A stretch of 64,000 bases of DNA from assembly GCA_036346275.1 (NCBI GenBank), contig CM070713.1, positions 76,748,382 to 76,812,381 on the forward strand, written 5' to 3'. The position numbers were made by a program, and so were the translations under genes. Shown piece by piece: positions 35,056-48,011 of the stretch (position 1 is the first letter of the stretch; each line of letters opens with the position of its first letter). Source of the stretch: Otatea glauca (lineage: Eukaryota; Streptophyta; Magnoliopsida; Poales; Poaceae). The notes below the pieces were generated by a model. That model worked only from the letters and a program-made list of their open reading frames with translations. It searched no databases and was not told the DNA's origin.

Positions 35056-36649
35056 CAGTCTCGACCAGCTCTTCAGGGCGTCGTGCATATTCCAAATTCA
35101 CCCTTTCAGATAGGCCGTCCTACATTAACGCTGTCCATGTTGATGACCATTCAAAAGCATGGTTAGTTGCCCGTGCCACATCAATGAACAGTGCGCTACA
35201 GATCGCAACAGCCGTAACACCCTACACAGCTACAACAACTTCATCCGTTGAAGTCTTTAGTAAGACATGTTTCTTCAGAGCACATAGATTAATGGATGTT
35301 AAAAATAACTCGACTATCTCTATTTATTATCTCTAAACATTATATTCAATTAGTATAGTGCTCTATTTTTCGGTTTTCTTTTTCCAGCACGTGATATATG
35401 GTCTTTTTCTCTTAATTCTAGGATATTTGTTTCCTTTTCTTTAAGATGATGCTGGAGGTGAGGGAGATCTGTTGTGGGCCACAGGGATGAGTTAAACACA
35501 TTAAACAATGGCCATCAGATGTGGGTAAGTAAAGCTGAGGAAATATCTGATAGGTTAATTTTGATGGAAGCAAGTTTCTAGGGACGTTTCGCTGTGTGCA
35601 TGAAAGTTGAGCCATCTCTAATAGGATGCATTATTTAGGGTGGACGTAGAAAAGAATGCTTAGGTGCATTATAAATGGGTATAGATGCATACATATAGAG
35701 AATACAAAGTACAACCGTATATTTCATTAGGGGTTATACATGGAACAACACACTTATTTTGCATTAAAATAAAAAATACAGCCTATATTTATAGATAATG
35801 ATTTTTGGGCGGAAGGAGTCCATCGTAACAACATGATGTAATTTTGATACCCTCGGGTGCATTTGGTAAATTTATATAGTTGTACGAGCCTTTACCAAAG
35901 GGGCCAGAAGTCTGCATCACTCTAGATAAATGTACATGATGCTATCATACAAAAATACATTGTTGTCTATGTAGTTACTATTGTACAAAAATACAATTTC
36001 TATCATTACAGAATATACTTCTTCTGTATGACAGAACTTTCTTCTCCAGGGCACGAAGTACTAACCTGCCAGAGGGACAAGGAAAGAAAACCCTCCAGTG
36101 TATTGAGTTCCACCTGCAGGTTAAGGTGTTCCATTAATTGGCCGAGGAAAGAGATAAAGCAGCATGAGATAATCATGAAATACAAAGGTAATAAGAATGT
36201 TTTTTAGAGGAATAAGAGTGCATTTGATACTGAGACAAGAAACTAAGTAGATTCAGGTGACAAAATCAAGAAAATTTCCTCCAAGTATATAAACATATTG
36301 GGAAAGAGAGAACTACAGGTAAGCTTACACATGATACAAAAGAACAAAAAAGAAACTGGATGCCCATAATCGATATATGCTTTACAATGTTAGGGCGCCG
36401 CGCATACTTACAGAAAGGGGAAGAATGCACACTCCACTCTGCTGCAACAAACTAATGATACAACAATATTGTGATTAGCTGATTCACTGCACAAAAAGCT
36501 GTCATAGCCTATAAGATGTTGCTCTAAGGGAAAAACCCCCCAAATATTGATATTTACATTAGATTCCCCGCGGTTCAATCCATCTCACTGTGTGTTAAAT
36601 TAACACCAGGCTAAACTGTTGTCCATCCAAAATCACTGTCCTTCAGTAT
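35056..36649. other. intergenic, 3' side of the RIC1 gene
   Basis: No gene is seen. 35656-35818 is a decayed relative of the Stowaway element at 43920-44162: it shares tatagagaatac, tcattaggggttatacatggaac, ttttgcatt and a final ggaaggag. The stretch close to 36650 probably holds the RIC1 3' UTR. Confidence 0.5.
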
Positions 36650-39600
36650 TCATGACAACGGTCCATTTTGCAATGTAAGATCGGAAACAGATGAAAGCTG
36701 CCCCTCCAAGGTATTAAGAAGATCAAGGTACTCTCTGAACACGTCATGTGACTGCAAGTTGTATGCAAGCATGTCAAGAGAGACAGAGATGCTTAGAAAG
36801 TTCATAAACCCAACAAAACAAGCACCTTTTATGCTTGCTAACCTGTAGAGTAATGCTATATGCTTTCCACAATCGCAAATCATGTCGAAAGAGATCCACC
36901 AAAACCTGAGGATATAAGAAAGAATGACAGAAGCAAGGATGAGCACTTTTGCTGAACCAAACAATTGGATGTATAAGAATTCTCTCAAAACCATCACACC
37001 TCAAAACATCAAATAAAGCAAAGATGGGAAGTTGCTATTTTTTTACTCATAACAGTGCACCAACTAGTTTCATATCTGAAATATAAAAAAATCCACAACA
37101 ATCACTTCGGCATTAAGTTTTTGTCAGGTGATTACTTCTGCTTATCATCCTATGTCTAGCTTAATATGGATATGAAAAGAAGATCATTATACCACATACA
37201 AAGTACTTCGATTGAGCCTGTTCATTTTTAAAATTTTGTGCAACTTTTAGAATGTTAAGGAATTATCTGCAGAATGGTTATGTATACGAATTCATCTCAA
37301 AACCATCGCACCTCAAAACATCAAATAAAGCAAAGATGGGAATTGCTATTTTTTTATTGATAGCAGTGCACCAACTAGAGTCATATCTGATCTCAACAAA
37401 AAAAGATGATTCCACAACAATCACTTAGGCATTAAGTTTTTGTCAGGTGATTACTTCAGCTTATCATTCTATGTCTAGCTTAATAAGGATATGAAAAAGG
37501 TCAATATACCACAAATAGAGCATATCGATTGATCCTGTTCATTTTTAAAATTTTGTGCAACTTTTAGAATGTTAGGGAGTTATCTGCAGAACGGTTATAA
37601 CTGGTTTATCTAGGAAAGTAAACTCTGAAAACTGCAAAGAATTCTCAGTGTCCTTGTTTGTGTCAAATGCAGATAGCATATGATCAGATCAATAAAACTG
37701 CTGGTACCACCCTAGGCAACAGCACTGCCCGCTCAAAGTACAGCATGTTAAGAAAATTTAGCTTGTGTACAAGGATTGTTAAACATGTGAAAACAGAGAA
37801 CTATACAAGTGTTACCTCTGCACGTCTCAATAAAGTTGCTAGCACCACGATCCATTCCTTAAACTTGACAGAACACATATGAGCAAGAAGGAACTCAGCA
37901 TCAAGCCGGCTCTGAAGTGTGTCCATTTGAAGCTGTCATCAGAATATTAATATGTAAATGAGAAAACAGATTAAAGAAAAGCAGATGGAAACAAAAAAAA
38001 ACAGTTTTTTTTTTCGATCTGTGACTTGCAAATCAACCAAGGGAGCATCAAGTGCAACAGAGTTACAACATTGTTCAAGGCATGCTGTCATCTGCTCCTT
38101 GAACCGTGTAAGACAGATTATCTGCATGAGGTTATTTTGGTTCATTGGTTGCTTGTCTTTGACTCTTTTCAATATTGTTAAGTGATTTGCTGGAGTAAGC
38201 ATTTCCCTATCTATTAAACAGACATTCACAGCAGTTACAATTTGCTCAGGTTCATATTCTTTTTTATTATTATTTTAAACATACCGTATTCTTTTATTAA
38301 GTGTACTTCATTCAGCACATTATCAAGCTTTGTTAAGGAAAGTAGAAATTGGTGTGAGAAAACTGTGGCGAACTGAACTGCAAAAAAAATTGACGACAAA
38401 GAACATTAATAGCCTGCTGGGAACACCATTTAGTATGTGATCTTGGTTAACACATGCTTTATTGTAAACATAAAAGCTGGAGAGTTTCATCTTTAAAGAT
38501 TACAAAATATTGAAAATTTGAAATATGTACATGTATATGGGTAATATATTCGATGCAGGCCCAAATGTTTTTATTAAGCAGAATTTCTATAAACACCAAG
38601 GTGTCATGCCTATAACGGTAAGTAAGACAAGGCTTCATAATTTGCAAATAAATTGAGCACAAGTAAATATGAGCTATTAATGTTTCATGATTTGTTAAAT
38701 GATAACCTTTTGTCCGATCAATTCAAGTGCAGATGCAAAATTCTCCAGTCGAGCAGACCCTAGCCTTTCTCGCTGAAGATATTCCTGCATGAAGTAACAA
38801 CATATATTGATAATATGTGGCTTTGTATCAATAAGATTGGTAATAATGATGAATGGTGACAATCTCACCACAAGATCAAATTGAGTCCCTTTGACAAAAG
38901 CAACGAGCTTAGAAAGTTCCTTGCCAGACATCAAATAGCTAGCATGGCTCTCCAGAATGTTCATAACAGAGGCAATATGTGGGCTGAATTCTTTCATTGA
39001 GTTACTGGCCAAGCAAAAATAAAACATGAGAAATTTCCAATAGCAACCATAGCCTTCTAAATTAACTACAAAACATACCTTTTCAAATCAGAAGATTGTC
39101 GCTTATATGGCGAACGGAACAGAAAATAGTCCAGAAACCTTGGAGAGAGTTTTTCAGAGTCAGTGGCATTTTCGAAGTCTCTGCCAGATCTTAGCAAGAA
39201 GCGGACCTAAGAACATTAAGGCATTCCCTTATTCATCTGTAATATATAATATATAATATTAATAAAAGAAATAGACAAGATATATCACAAAAAGCATACC
39301 AACTCCCCAGCAAGCTCATACAGAGATTCATCAAGTGTAGCCTGGCAAGTATTAAACACTCGAAAGTGAGAGCTTGAACATGCGAGAAAACTAATGCTCA
39401 GACCAAAACCACCTTACGGTGAAAGAAAAAGAATTACTTGAAGCAAACGGAGTGCACAGTACTGACTGACAGCAGGGCCTTCCAGCTTAGCAATGACCTG
39501 TAATTGCACAACATTTTCAATGCAAGTTCTTGCAGAAATTAATGATAATGATGACGATGGTGATAATAATCTTCTGTCAGTGCATAACTAGAACAAACTT

Positions 39601-42600
39601 AATAAATGGTAGGTCCATTCATGCAAGCAATAAAAACTAGAGTTCAAATGAGCAAAATCAAAAATAGGAGCAATACTATCATGCATCGTATGGTATTTAA
39701 CACCCAGAAGGATTTACCGTACCAGTATGTAGCAAGCAGCAGTCCTATACCATCTCCGTTGGAAACATTCCTCAAACATCCTAACATGAAAGATCAGTCA
39801 TATTAAGAACATAATTATATTGTATTTCAAATCTTAATCAAATTTAAACATTGGTTGGTAAACATCTTGCTGTCAATAAACATTTTAGGAATACGTCCAT
39901 TTTACACCCCTGCGCTTTCCAAAAAAGTCTATTTAACACCCTCAACTATAAAACCGGGTATTTAGCACTCCAAACTTACAAAACTGGGTCAATTTACATC
40001 CTAAGGCAGTTTTGGAGAGCGGTTTTGCTAACGAGGATCCAACTCAAGGTGGTTTTTGTCATGTTGGCAGCCATGTCATCCATGTTTGCTGATGCGAATC
40101 CAAATGAGAGAAGTGATGATGATAAGAAGAGAATGAATATAGAGAGAAAAGGAGTGAGAAAGAGGTTGACAAAATGGTGTTTGTACCCTTGAATTGGATC
40201 CTCATTGCCAAAACTCGATGACATGGCTACCGACATGGCAGAAACCACCCTGAGTTGGATCCCCATCAGCAAAATGGCTCTCCAAAACCGCCTTAGGGTG
40301 TAAATTGACCTGGTTTTATAAGTTCGCGATGCTAAATACCCGGTTTTATAGTTAAGGGTGTTAAATGGACTTTTTAGAAAGTTCATGGGTGTAAAATAGA
40401 CTTATTACAACATTTTATTTCGAGTCTGCCCACTTCCAAGATAGCAAATGCAGGTACTGGTAATCTTAGATTTTCTACTAGTATGTATATCCATCAATGA
40501 AGAATCAATAAAATGATGAAAACTGACTGCTGTTGTCCTGACCAGCCAGTTCACTAAAATCTCTCAGCAGTGCCTATACAATTAAGATGATTTTTCCACC
40601 AGAGTAGTCCATGATAGTTTTGATGATAGCCAAGTTAACAGAATCAACAACCAAATCATTGAGATTGTTGTGGATGGGCACCAACTGACATATGGAGGTA
40701 TCCCAAACATAAGTACATGTAGAGACTAGTAGATATATGGTAACTGCTAAGAGAAAGAGTTGCACAACTACAAAATTTCAGGAGCACATAAATGTTGTCT
40801 TCAAATTATAAGGATATGCATCTTTCAAATAAGGCTGCACACTTACTCTGTGGATCGTCCAGCTGCAGAGAAAAGATCTGCCCAGTGCCGACCATCAGTT
40901 TTCCTAGCAACACTGACTACAACATCCATATATTCAGGAAAATTTCTAAGTAGGTCGCAGGTCTTTTCTAGAAGAGACTTCTTTGGAGATTCACTTTTTT
41001 GTGAAAGCTGATTTTTTGAAGCACTTGGCCTGCAATTAGCAAAGTGGCCAACCAGAAAAAGGTGGCAAGATAATATTTCAGCAAAGAACACTATAGAATG
41101 AAAGCTAGCATCTTAGTCAACAAATGATGCAAGCATGCTACAATTAACAGTACAACATTGTATAGAAATATTAGAGTGATGGATAGCATCCAGTTGAAAG
41201 CGGCTTATAAAAAATAGGCAAGCAACTATAGCATGTGGCCGTCTTTGTTTTAGCTCCACATTGCGTATATGTAGTACAACTGTATAAGGACAGTGCAAGT
41301 TAGAATCAATAATCAAAATACCTTGATATATCTGCATCAAATACCGTAAACAGAAGCCACTCTAAACAGTGAGAAAAGTGAGGCTTCTCTGCCGATAAGT
41401 TTGCCAAACGTAAAGCTTCTTCATTTTTGTCTCTCTGGTTTAAAAAATTAAACAGAATGGAGTAAATTTAGAGGCACAAGAAATGATTTATGCCACATGG
41501 CCTTGGCATTCGATGTATAGCTCTACAAAACAGTCCAAAATACAGAAAGTGATGCAACCAATAAAAGCATTCCTGTAAACATAAATTTCATGGTAAAATC
41601 CTTTTTTCAAAGACATAGAACCTAGTTTACTCCAAAAGCATCTTCTTTCGATAATTATGTTAAACCGGCAACAAAAAATAGTCTTGCTACACAACTCAAC
41701 GATGCCGAATGGTACAATATGGCAATTCAATAAGAAATTTATCCCTACATTCTGCCTAATGTATTGAATTTTCTCCAGATGTTCCAAAGGACAGCACAAT
41801 GGTTAGTAACTTGTTAGATCTTAACATAGGCTTACTCGTATATACCAACTAAACCAGAGAAAAGAACAAGTACGGCCAACTCCCTGTTATCCCTATGCTG
41901 TTTTGGATTCAGCAATGAGTTCTACCAAATTTTAAAAAGAGTTGCAGAAGAGTGGAATGGCCAGAGAAAATGATGAATCAATGGGCATAAGTCATAGGTT
42001 GACTTTATACATTCAGTCAGTCAGAACAACAAAATAGACATACTTAACCAAATTAAAACCATGGTCTGAAAAAAATGTTAGATGCCAACGTAAGAATAAA
42101 TGTTGGCAGGCCACTTTGGATACTTGTATCGATGCTTATGCTGTCTTGGTCAAATTTTGTCCTTTTCCTTTTCATCTTTGAAGTAACTAACTCCCATTTT
42201 TTTCTTGGCCGTGTACCATCATTAATGTGAAGGAAAGAGCTAAATTTTAGGTGTCCTGCTAGGACTAGGAGTCTCAAATTTTTCAAAATATCATTTTTTT
42301 TTCATTCTTCTCAGATTAATGCAGGAGTTTCTGAAGATTGCTTTTATCTACAGAAATGCCATCTAGAATGAATAATAATATATATAATAAAGAAGCATGC
42401 TTGTTTTAAATTTTACCTGAAGGAGATGTCGTAGTAAACAATGCAATATTGTTTGTGCTTGAGGAGAAGGCTCAAAGCATGGGAACTCTGCGGTTGAGAA
42501 GGACATTCTCTGAGAAACACCAACAACTACACCAACATTTGGAAGAAGACCAAGAGGATACACCTCGCGGTCAAATTCAAGCTCCGGATCCAACTACAGA

Positions 42601-45600
42601 ATCAAATGAGATGTGTTCAATTAACTTCTCATATTATTTCCATAAAGGTTTCAATTAAAAAAAGGGAGCATCATATGAAAATATTATAACTTCAATAAAT
42701 AGATTTGCCCATAAAAATAAATAATTCACACAAGGTAGGTGGAAAAACTCAAAACAAATATCAAAATTATCGCATGATATAAAATCTATACCTGCAAGAA
42801 ATCTTCTTGCTTAAAAGGATTTGTTCCATGAGATGGGTACCATACCTGCAACAAAACAGTTTCTGTATAAAAGAGTAGCAAGCGAAATTTGAAAAAGAAA
42901 AAGATATATGCCCTCAGAGAGGTGTGCATAACTGAGTAAGTATATATATTGAAGAATACATTATAACAAACCTGCATCCCTTGATGACCGTAGTCAAGCC
43001 ATGAAACCTCTTTGATAAGATTACCCTTCTCTTCCATTTGGGAACAAGTGACCCATAAGAGTTCAACTGAATTTGTAAGTGCTTGTTCATGTCCATCGTC
43101 CATGTCCAGCACAGAAAGTTCCCCATTCATCCGCAAGATCAGACATCTGATATATAGCAAAACAGATAAAAATCAACGAGAATAGGATTCAGTGATATTT
43201 GGGTTAACAATATACCTTGAAGGTTGTTGCGACAAGCAGTCAGAAGATCCATTAGTATCCCGTTTCAGCATTCCTTCATCGGTTGGTTCAGGGATGAAGC
43301 GCATTGAAACAGGTGGGCTCTTCGGACTCATGATTGAAAGTTCTCGAACTGTTGAAAGCTGTTCATAGAGAACTATCAATTATCACTTAGATGTTGACAA
43401 CATGTTCTGCACTGAGGATAAAAGTCTTTCACATCACCTGTAAAACTGGACTACTAGCAGGTGATAATTCTCCTGAGATCATCACATGGAAGATATGCAC
43501 ATCAAATGGACTGTAGGTAACAAGTATATAGTCCTGGAAGACATCCATGACAATCGGTCTACCAAGCAGTGGTTTCCGGTAAAGTAAGGAGCTATGATCA
43601 AGGTGATATCTTGGGAAAAAGAGCAGCTCATACCTAAGAAAAATGCAACAAACATGTCATATCGCTAAATGTTAAATAGCAACTCATACTCACAAGAAAA
43701 AAAATTGGTATTTAAATAGGTACCAAAGAACAATGAACAGGAAAAATTAATAAAGACACTTTTGACATATTAGCAAACTATGCAGTTCAGCCAGTATTTT
43801 TGTGAGTTCAAGCACCATGTGGTTCAATGCATGAAACTCTCAGCGCACATACAATGACAAATAGAGATCTGTCATGTATTTAACCAGGAAAGCTCAGCCT
43901 TGAATACAATTACCAAATACTCCCTCTATCCAAGTTTATATGGCGTATTTCTTCTTGGCACATAGACTAAGAAGATATTGAAAATGATTGAAAATGACTA
44001 GATTACCCAATACCCATAATTATTATCACTAAGCATTATATAGAATGCATGCATGTAGAGAATATGAAGTAAAGATGGATATTTATTAGGAGTATACAGG
44101 GAACATCACTCTAATTTTGCATTGGAATATGAAATAGGCCTTATATTTATGGACAGAGGGAGTAGCAAATAGAAGGTAAAGAACGTGAGACTAACGTGTT
44201 TGATGAATCAACATAGTTGCATACGATGACTATCTTGCCCAGCCACAACAAGCCTTTGCATTGAATCTTTTGCTCTTGCGTAACATCCCCAAAAACACGC
44301 CACCTTTTATGGCGCAAATCATACAGCACTAGCCCATGAGAGCCAGCAACTGCCAAGTACATACCATCATTGCTTGCAACTACATGCAGAATTGGCCAGT
44401 TCTGTGAAATATAGGACACCTGCTTCCCAAAAAAGTTAATAGAATGAGTCATAAAACAACATATATTGCAGTACTTTTGCCTGAAAAATAAAATCATAAG
44501 TATATGAACTTGAAGACTTAACTGGAACATTAAGATGCAATATCTTAAGTTCATCAGAATCATCGGGTTGCACCAATAGTATTCGATCTTCGCCATAAAG
44601 AATCTGGCGAGTATATGTTGTGCCTGAAAGCCCTCTGTTTAGGCAACATTTGGCAAATGAGAAAGCAAGAATCCTTTCTGACAAGCTTTCTTCAACTGCA
44701 AATAATTTATAACCATAATCATCCCACTGAATGTGTGATGTCCCACCCATTAGAGGCTCAAATTTTAGAGCATTAGGTTTAACCATTGGAGATGAGGCAG
44801 AATTTGATCCGGTTTGACGAATTGTGCACATCAACCGACATCCAGATACAGACCAAACAGTAAGTCCCCTAAATTTCCATCCAACTGCAAAAGCACAATT
44901 GTCAGGCGTCCATGATATACAAGTAACAGGACCGGTATCTTCCACTGAATACCTACAATTTTTTACCCAAGAAACAAAACAGTTATATCTCAGCTTCAAT
45001 AAAATAACTGAAAAGCATTGCTGGGTAAATTGACATAGTTACACATTAGTCATGAACCACAGACTAAATATAAATCATTGACCATTCTAGGCAAAATGAA
45101 ACGATCAAGGCTAACCACAAGGCAACCAGGCTTTCCAAATCTGCATTGAATTTACATCACTTGGAGATGTAGACATCTTGTGAAGTAACAAAAAAATGTC
45201 TTATTTTTCTACTAACGATTCATTACTATGCAAACAGAATGTCCTAAATCAGCACAAATTTGCAATCAACAGCAAGAAAATTAGGTAGTGAGAACTATCT
45301 ATGCCGCAGGACTACAATCTCTAAAAACTTGTAACAAACAAATAATAATGTGAGACTTACCCCCAATCATACAAAGAAATCGTGCGTATGTGCCGTGCAG
45401 TTTCAGCCAGGTCATACAATTCAACAACACCTCTACTGCAGCCAACAGCAAGAATCCGCTGATCCGAAGCCACAGAAGTACACATCGCATCATCAGTGTT
45501 CAACCATCTGTCTATTCTGATGCTGCTGGTTTGCTTTAATCCCTTCTTACCAACAGTACAGAGTGCAATCTGACAGTCTGAATACAAAGCAACCAGCAAT

Positions 45601-46552
45601 CTTAGCTTCACCGACAACTCAACATGGATGATAGCAGAATTCCCTGTGCAGCAGGGAGCAGGCCTTGCATCAGAATTTTCTCGGAAACTAGGTGGATCAA
45701 ACACCAAAGCATCTACAACAGCAGTAGTTTTGTCGGACGAACATGCAGAGCAACCAAGCTTGAAGCTGTCCAATAACTGGCAAGTAGCAACAATACATGG
45801 AACAAGCTTAACATAGCAAGTAGGAAGCAAAAAGGACATAACTATTTCGCATCTAATCAGTAATAACTTACAAGAAACAAAAGTAGTATGCATTTCCATG
45901 TACCTCAGCATTCCAGGACACCACCTGCAAGTGCCCATTTGACAGTCCAAGGAGCATGCTTTTGCTATCGCATACAAAATTGCTCCTGCAGCATGATATC
46001 GCACCTACAAGTTAGCTCCCTTACAGGAATTTCGCATCACATTTTGTGGTTAAGGAGCAGCGAATACCATACGTTATAGAAATGCCATTGGCGAGAGGAA
46101 CCTTCTCGACGATTATTAGGGATATACTGGCGAGGCAAAGCCCAGGGAGCTGCTTGCCACCAACAATCAGCGGCTTCCCCGAGAGCTGCACCTTGTATAT
46201 GTGAAGGTAGAAGGAAGAGGTCTGCACATAGACATAGCACACACCTGATGAGTTGCTGTGCACAGGGAGCGAGCCGGAGCAAGGGGAGATAGGGCAGTGG
46301 GCTGACCAGGACGGCGACGGTCTTGGCGTCGGGGCTCCAGACGGCGTGGGCGTTGTGGCCGTGGGCGTCGAGGGAGTCGAGGGAGCGGTCGAGGCGGGCC
46401 AGGCGGACCTTGTGGTGAGAGGCGGACCAGAGGTGGAGGGAGGCCGGGCAGACGGCGAGAAGGAGGCGGCCGAGGACGCGGAGGAGGACCACTCGGTCGG
46501 AGTCGCCCGGGTCCAGCGGGATCGACTGCGGCCACCCGTACGACATGTACAT
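36650..46552 (-). CDS. RIC1: RIC1 homologue, WD40 Rab-GEF complex subunit
   Basis: Exons in order: 46552-46307, 46221-46073, 45985-45904, 45776-45361, 44952-44523, 44419-44196, 43633-43438, 43358-43216, 43146-42972, 42845-42792, 42593-42417, 41434-41322, 41029-40847, 39780-39723, 39497-39438, 39341-39300, 39206-39079, 39004-38869, 38784-38707, 37932-37816, 36905-36843, 36751-36650. The total is 3372 bp and 1123 residues, all in frame, near full length for plant RIC1. It begins MYMSYGWPQSIPLDPG, the family's usual start, and WD40-like repeats follow (GHNAHAVWSPDAKTVAVL, TCISWTPDNCAFAVGW). The C-terminal RIC1 domain carries FEECFQRRWYRTAACYIL and VLVDLFRHDLRLWKAY. From family knowledge, RIC1 pairs with RGP1 to activate a Rab6-type GTPase in Golgi/endosome retrograde traffic. 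The 5' UTR has a GCC run just before the ATG. Introns hold a Stowaway, a Mutator-like MITE and a 312-bp tandem duplication. Confidence 0.94.
36966..37589. repeat. 312-bp tandem duplication in RIC1 intron 20
   Basis: Two imperfect copies (about 36966-37277 and 37278-37589) share ctcaaaaccatc...cacctcaaaacatc, the phrase ggcattaagtttttgtcagg, and gttcatttttaaaattttg. Anchors at 36984 and 37296 give a 312-bp period. Both copies lie inside the intron between exons at 37816 and 36905. Confidence 0.85.
39889..40409. mobile_element. Mutator-like MITE with long inverted repeats in RIC1 intron 13
   Basis: The left arm gtccattttacacccctg...ctttcc...aactataaaaccgggtatttagca...ctaaggcagttttggagagc is mirrored by the right arm to 40409, about 150 bp each. 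The flanks acattttag (39880-39888) and acattttat (40410-40418) form a 9-bp target duplication with one mismatch, as expected of Mutator-type elements. The frames inside are not genes. Confidence 0.7.
43920..44162. mobile_element. Stowaway (Tc1/mariner) MITE in RIC1 intron 6
   Basis: CTCCCTCTATCC opens and GGACAGAGGGAG closes the 243-bp element, which is bounded by TA on both sides (43918-43919 and 44163-44164). These are the standard Stowaway ends in grasses. Confidence 0.93.
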
Positions 46553-46869
46553 CGCGGCGGCGGCGGCGGCGGCGGCGGGCTGTTGGCGCCGGGCGCCCCT
46601 CGGTGGTGGTTGGGCGAGATGCGGGTCGGGGTTCGGGGAGATCTGATGGGGAAGGGAGGAGACTGGTAGGCGATGCGGGAGATGCAGCAGTTGTTTTGGC
46701 CTTTTCTTTTTTTATTCTCTATTTCAGAATCAGATCAGAGCCATCTGATCAGATTGCTTCTGATTGCACCCTGTTACCGTGGGTCACAGTAGATGCTAAA
46801 CTTTGAAGACATCTACATTATCTTTAAAACATGATTTTGATCACTAATTTTTATTATGATAATAAGGAG
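46553..46869 (-). promoter_or_regulatory. 5' UTR and proximal promoter of RIC1
   Basis: Just above the ATG the minus strand has a GCC-repeat tract (46556-46578 on plus reads cggcgg), typical of grass leaders. Sequence turns AT-rich beyond 46690. The plus-strand frames here are antisense to exon 1. Confidence 0.45.
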
Positions 46870-47004
46870 GTAATTATATGCTTTTCTTTTTGACAGTTAC
46901 ACAAATATTAAAGCATGAATGAAGTGTAGATTGTTATTTAATACATTTTTTTGTTTTAAGATTTGTGCAACTTGTATTAAGAGAAAAAGCATTGAAGCAC
47001 TGCT
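46870..47004. mobile_element. foldback MITE (copy 2)
   Basis: It matches the kinase-intron element at 4011-4146 along its length in the same orientation (atgcttttctttt, acaaatattaaagcatgaat, aagatttgtgcaacttgtatt, aagcattgaagca). The outer few bases on the left are lost. It lies about 320 bp upstream of the RIC1 start codon. Confidence 0.65.
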
Positions 47005-47143
47005 CATAATATATTTATAAAATCTAATGAAATTATAATATTGTGGAAGTAATTTTCGAGACAAATATACCATATATTTTTCATATATCCAATTTAAAAA
47101 TTTTAAAAGATATTGATGGTTAAAGTTTTAAAAGTTTGATTGT

Positions 47144-47573
47144 AACTATATTCAAAACGACGACTATTTGTGTTATACCGACGAAAAGAAAGGATTAGCG
47201 TCCGAGCTAAAGAAAATGTCGGGCAGCGTGGGCAGAAGAATGCTGTATAGTACTAACTGGCTTTGCGTCTGATTTGGGACACAGAGAACTTCGCACTAGC
47301 AATAGATTGATGAACACTGGTTGAGAGAATAGATTGATGAACTACATTTGGTAGGATGAACTATATTCAAAACGACGACTATTTGTGTTATACCGACGAA
47401 AAGAAAGGATTAGCGTCCGAGCTAAAGAAAATGTCGGGCAGCGTGGGCAGAAGAATGCTGTGTAGTACTAACTGGCTTTGCGTCTGATTTGGGACACAGA
47501 GAACTTCGCACTAGCAATAGATTGATAAACACTGGTTGAGAGAATAGATTGATGAACTACATTTGGTAGGATG
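47144..47573. repeat. 215-bp perfect-period tandem duplication
   Basis: Units 47144-47358 and 47359-47573 both begin aactatattcaaaacgacg and end ttggtaggatg. I see only two base differences (gctgtatag/gctgtgtag and gatgaacac/gataaacac), so the duplication is recent or recently homogenised. No ORF of note. Confidence 0.95.
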
Positions 47574-48008
47574 AAGTACGCTATCTACATCAATTTAGTG
47601 TCATTTTCTTTCCGAATTTTAGTACCACTTCGCAGTTGGCTCCAAATCCATTATCTATCACATAGCACGTCACACCATTAATACAAGATTACATTGGCAA
47701 TACGCTGCTGTAGTATTTGTATCATCTATCTAACATAGCATTTTGCGGTAATGGCACGGTGTTACAGATCCATAACGTTGAATATGGCCATTGCATTAGA
47801 GATTGATGGTATTTTGGATGGGTCCGGTACTGCAACGACACTAACTTGGTACATTCCCCCCTCTGGGATGGCTGTGAAGTATGAAACCACCCACCCAGTG
47901 GCACCGGTCAAGATCAATGTCACGCACTGGATTTAGCAAAAAAAAAAAACAATTGAACACCTCAAACTCGTTGGCCACAATATCACGTCATGATTTTACA
48001 TAACAGCC
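47574..48008. other. intergenic, nothing recognised
   Basis: About 435 bp with one short plus-strand frame (47751-47936) without known motifs. No repeat seen. Confidence 0.35.
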
Positions 48009-48011
48009 TTA

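Noticed and set aside
39851..40386. Frames of 113 and 130 codons on opposite strands
   Set aside because: Mirror-image products of the inverted arms of the MITE.
46253..46669. Plus-strand 138-codon frame rich in Gly/Glu/Val
   Set aside because: It is antisense to RIC1 exon 1 and its GC-rich leader.
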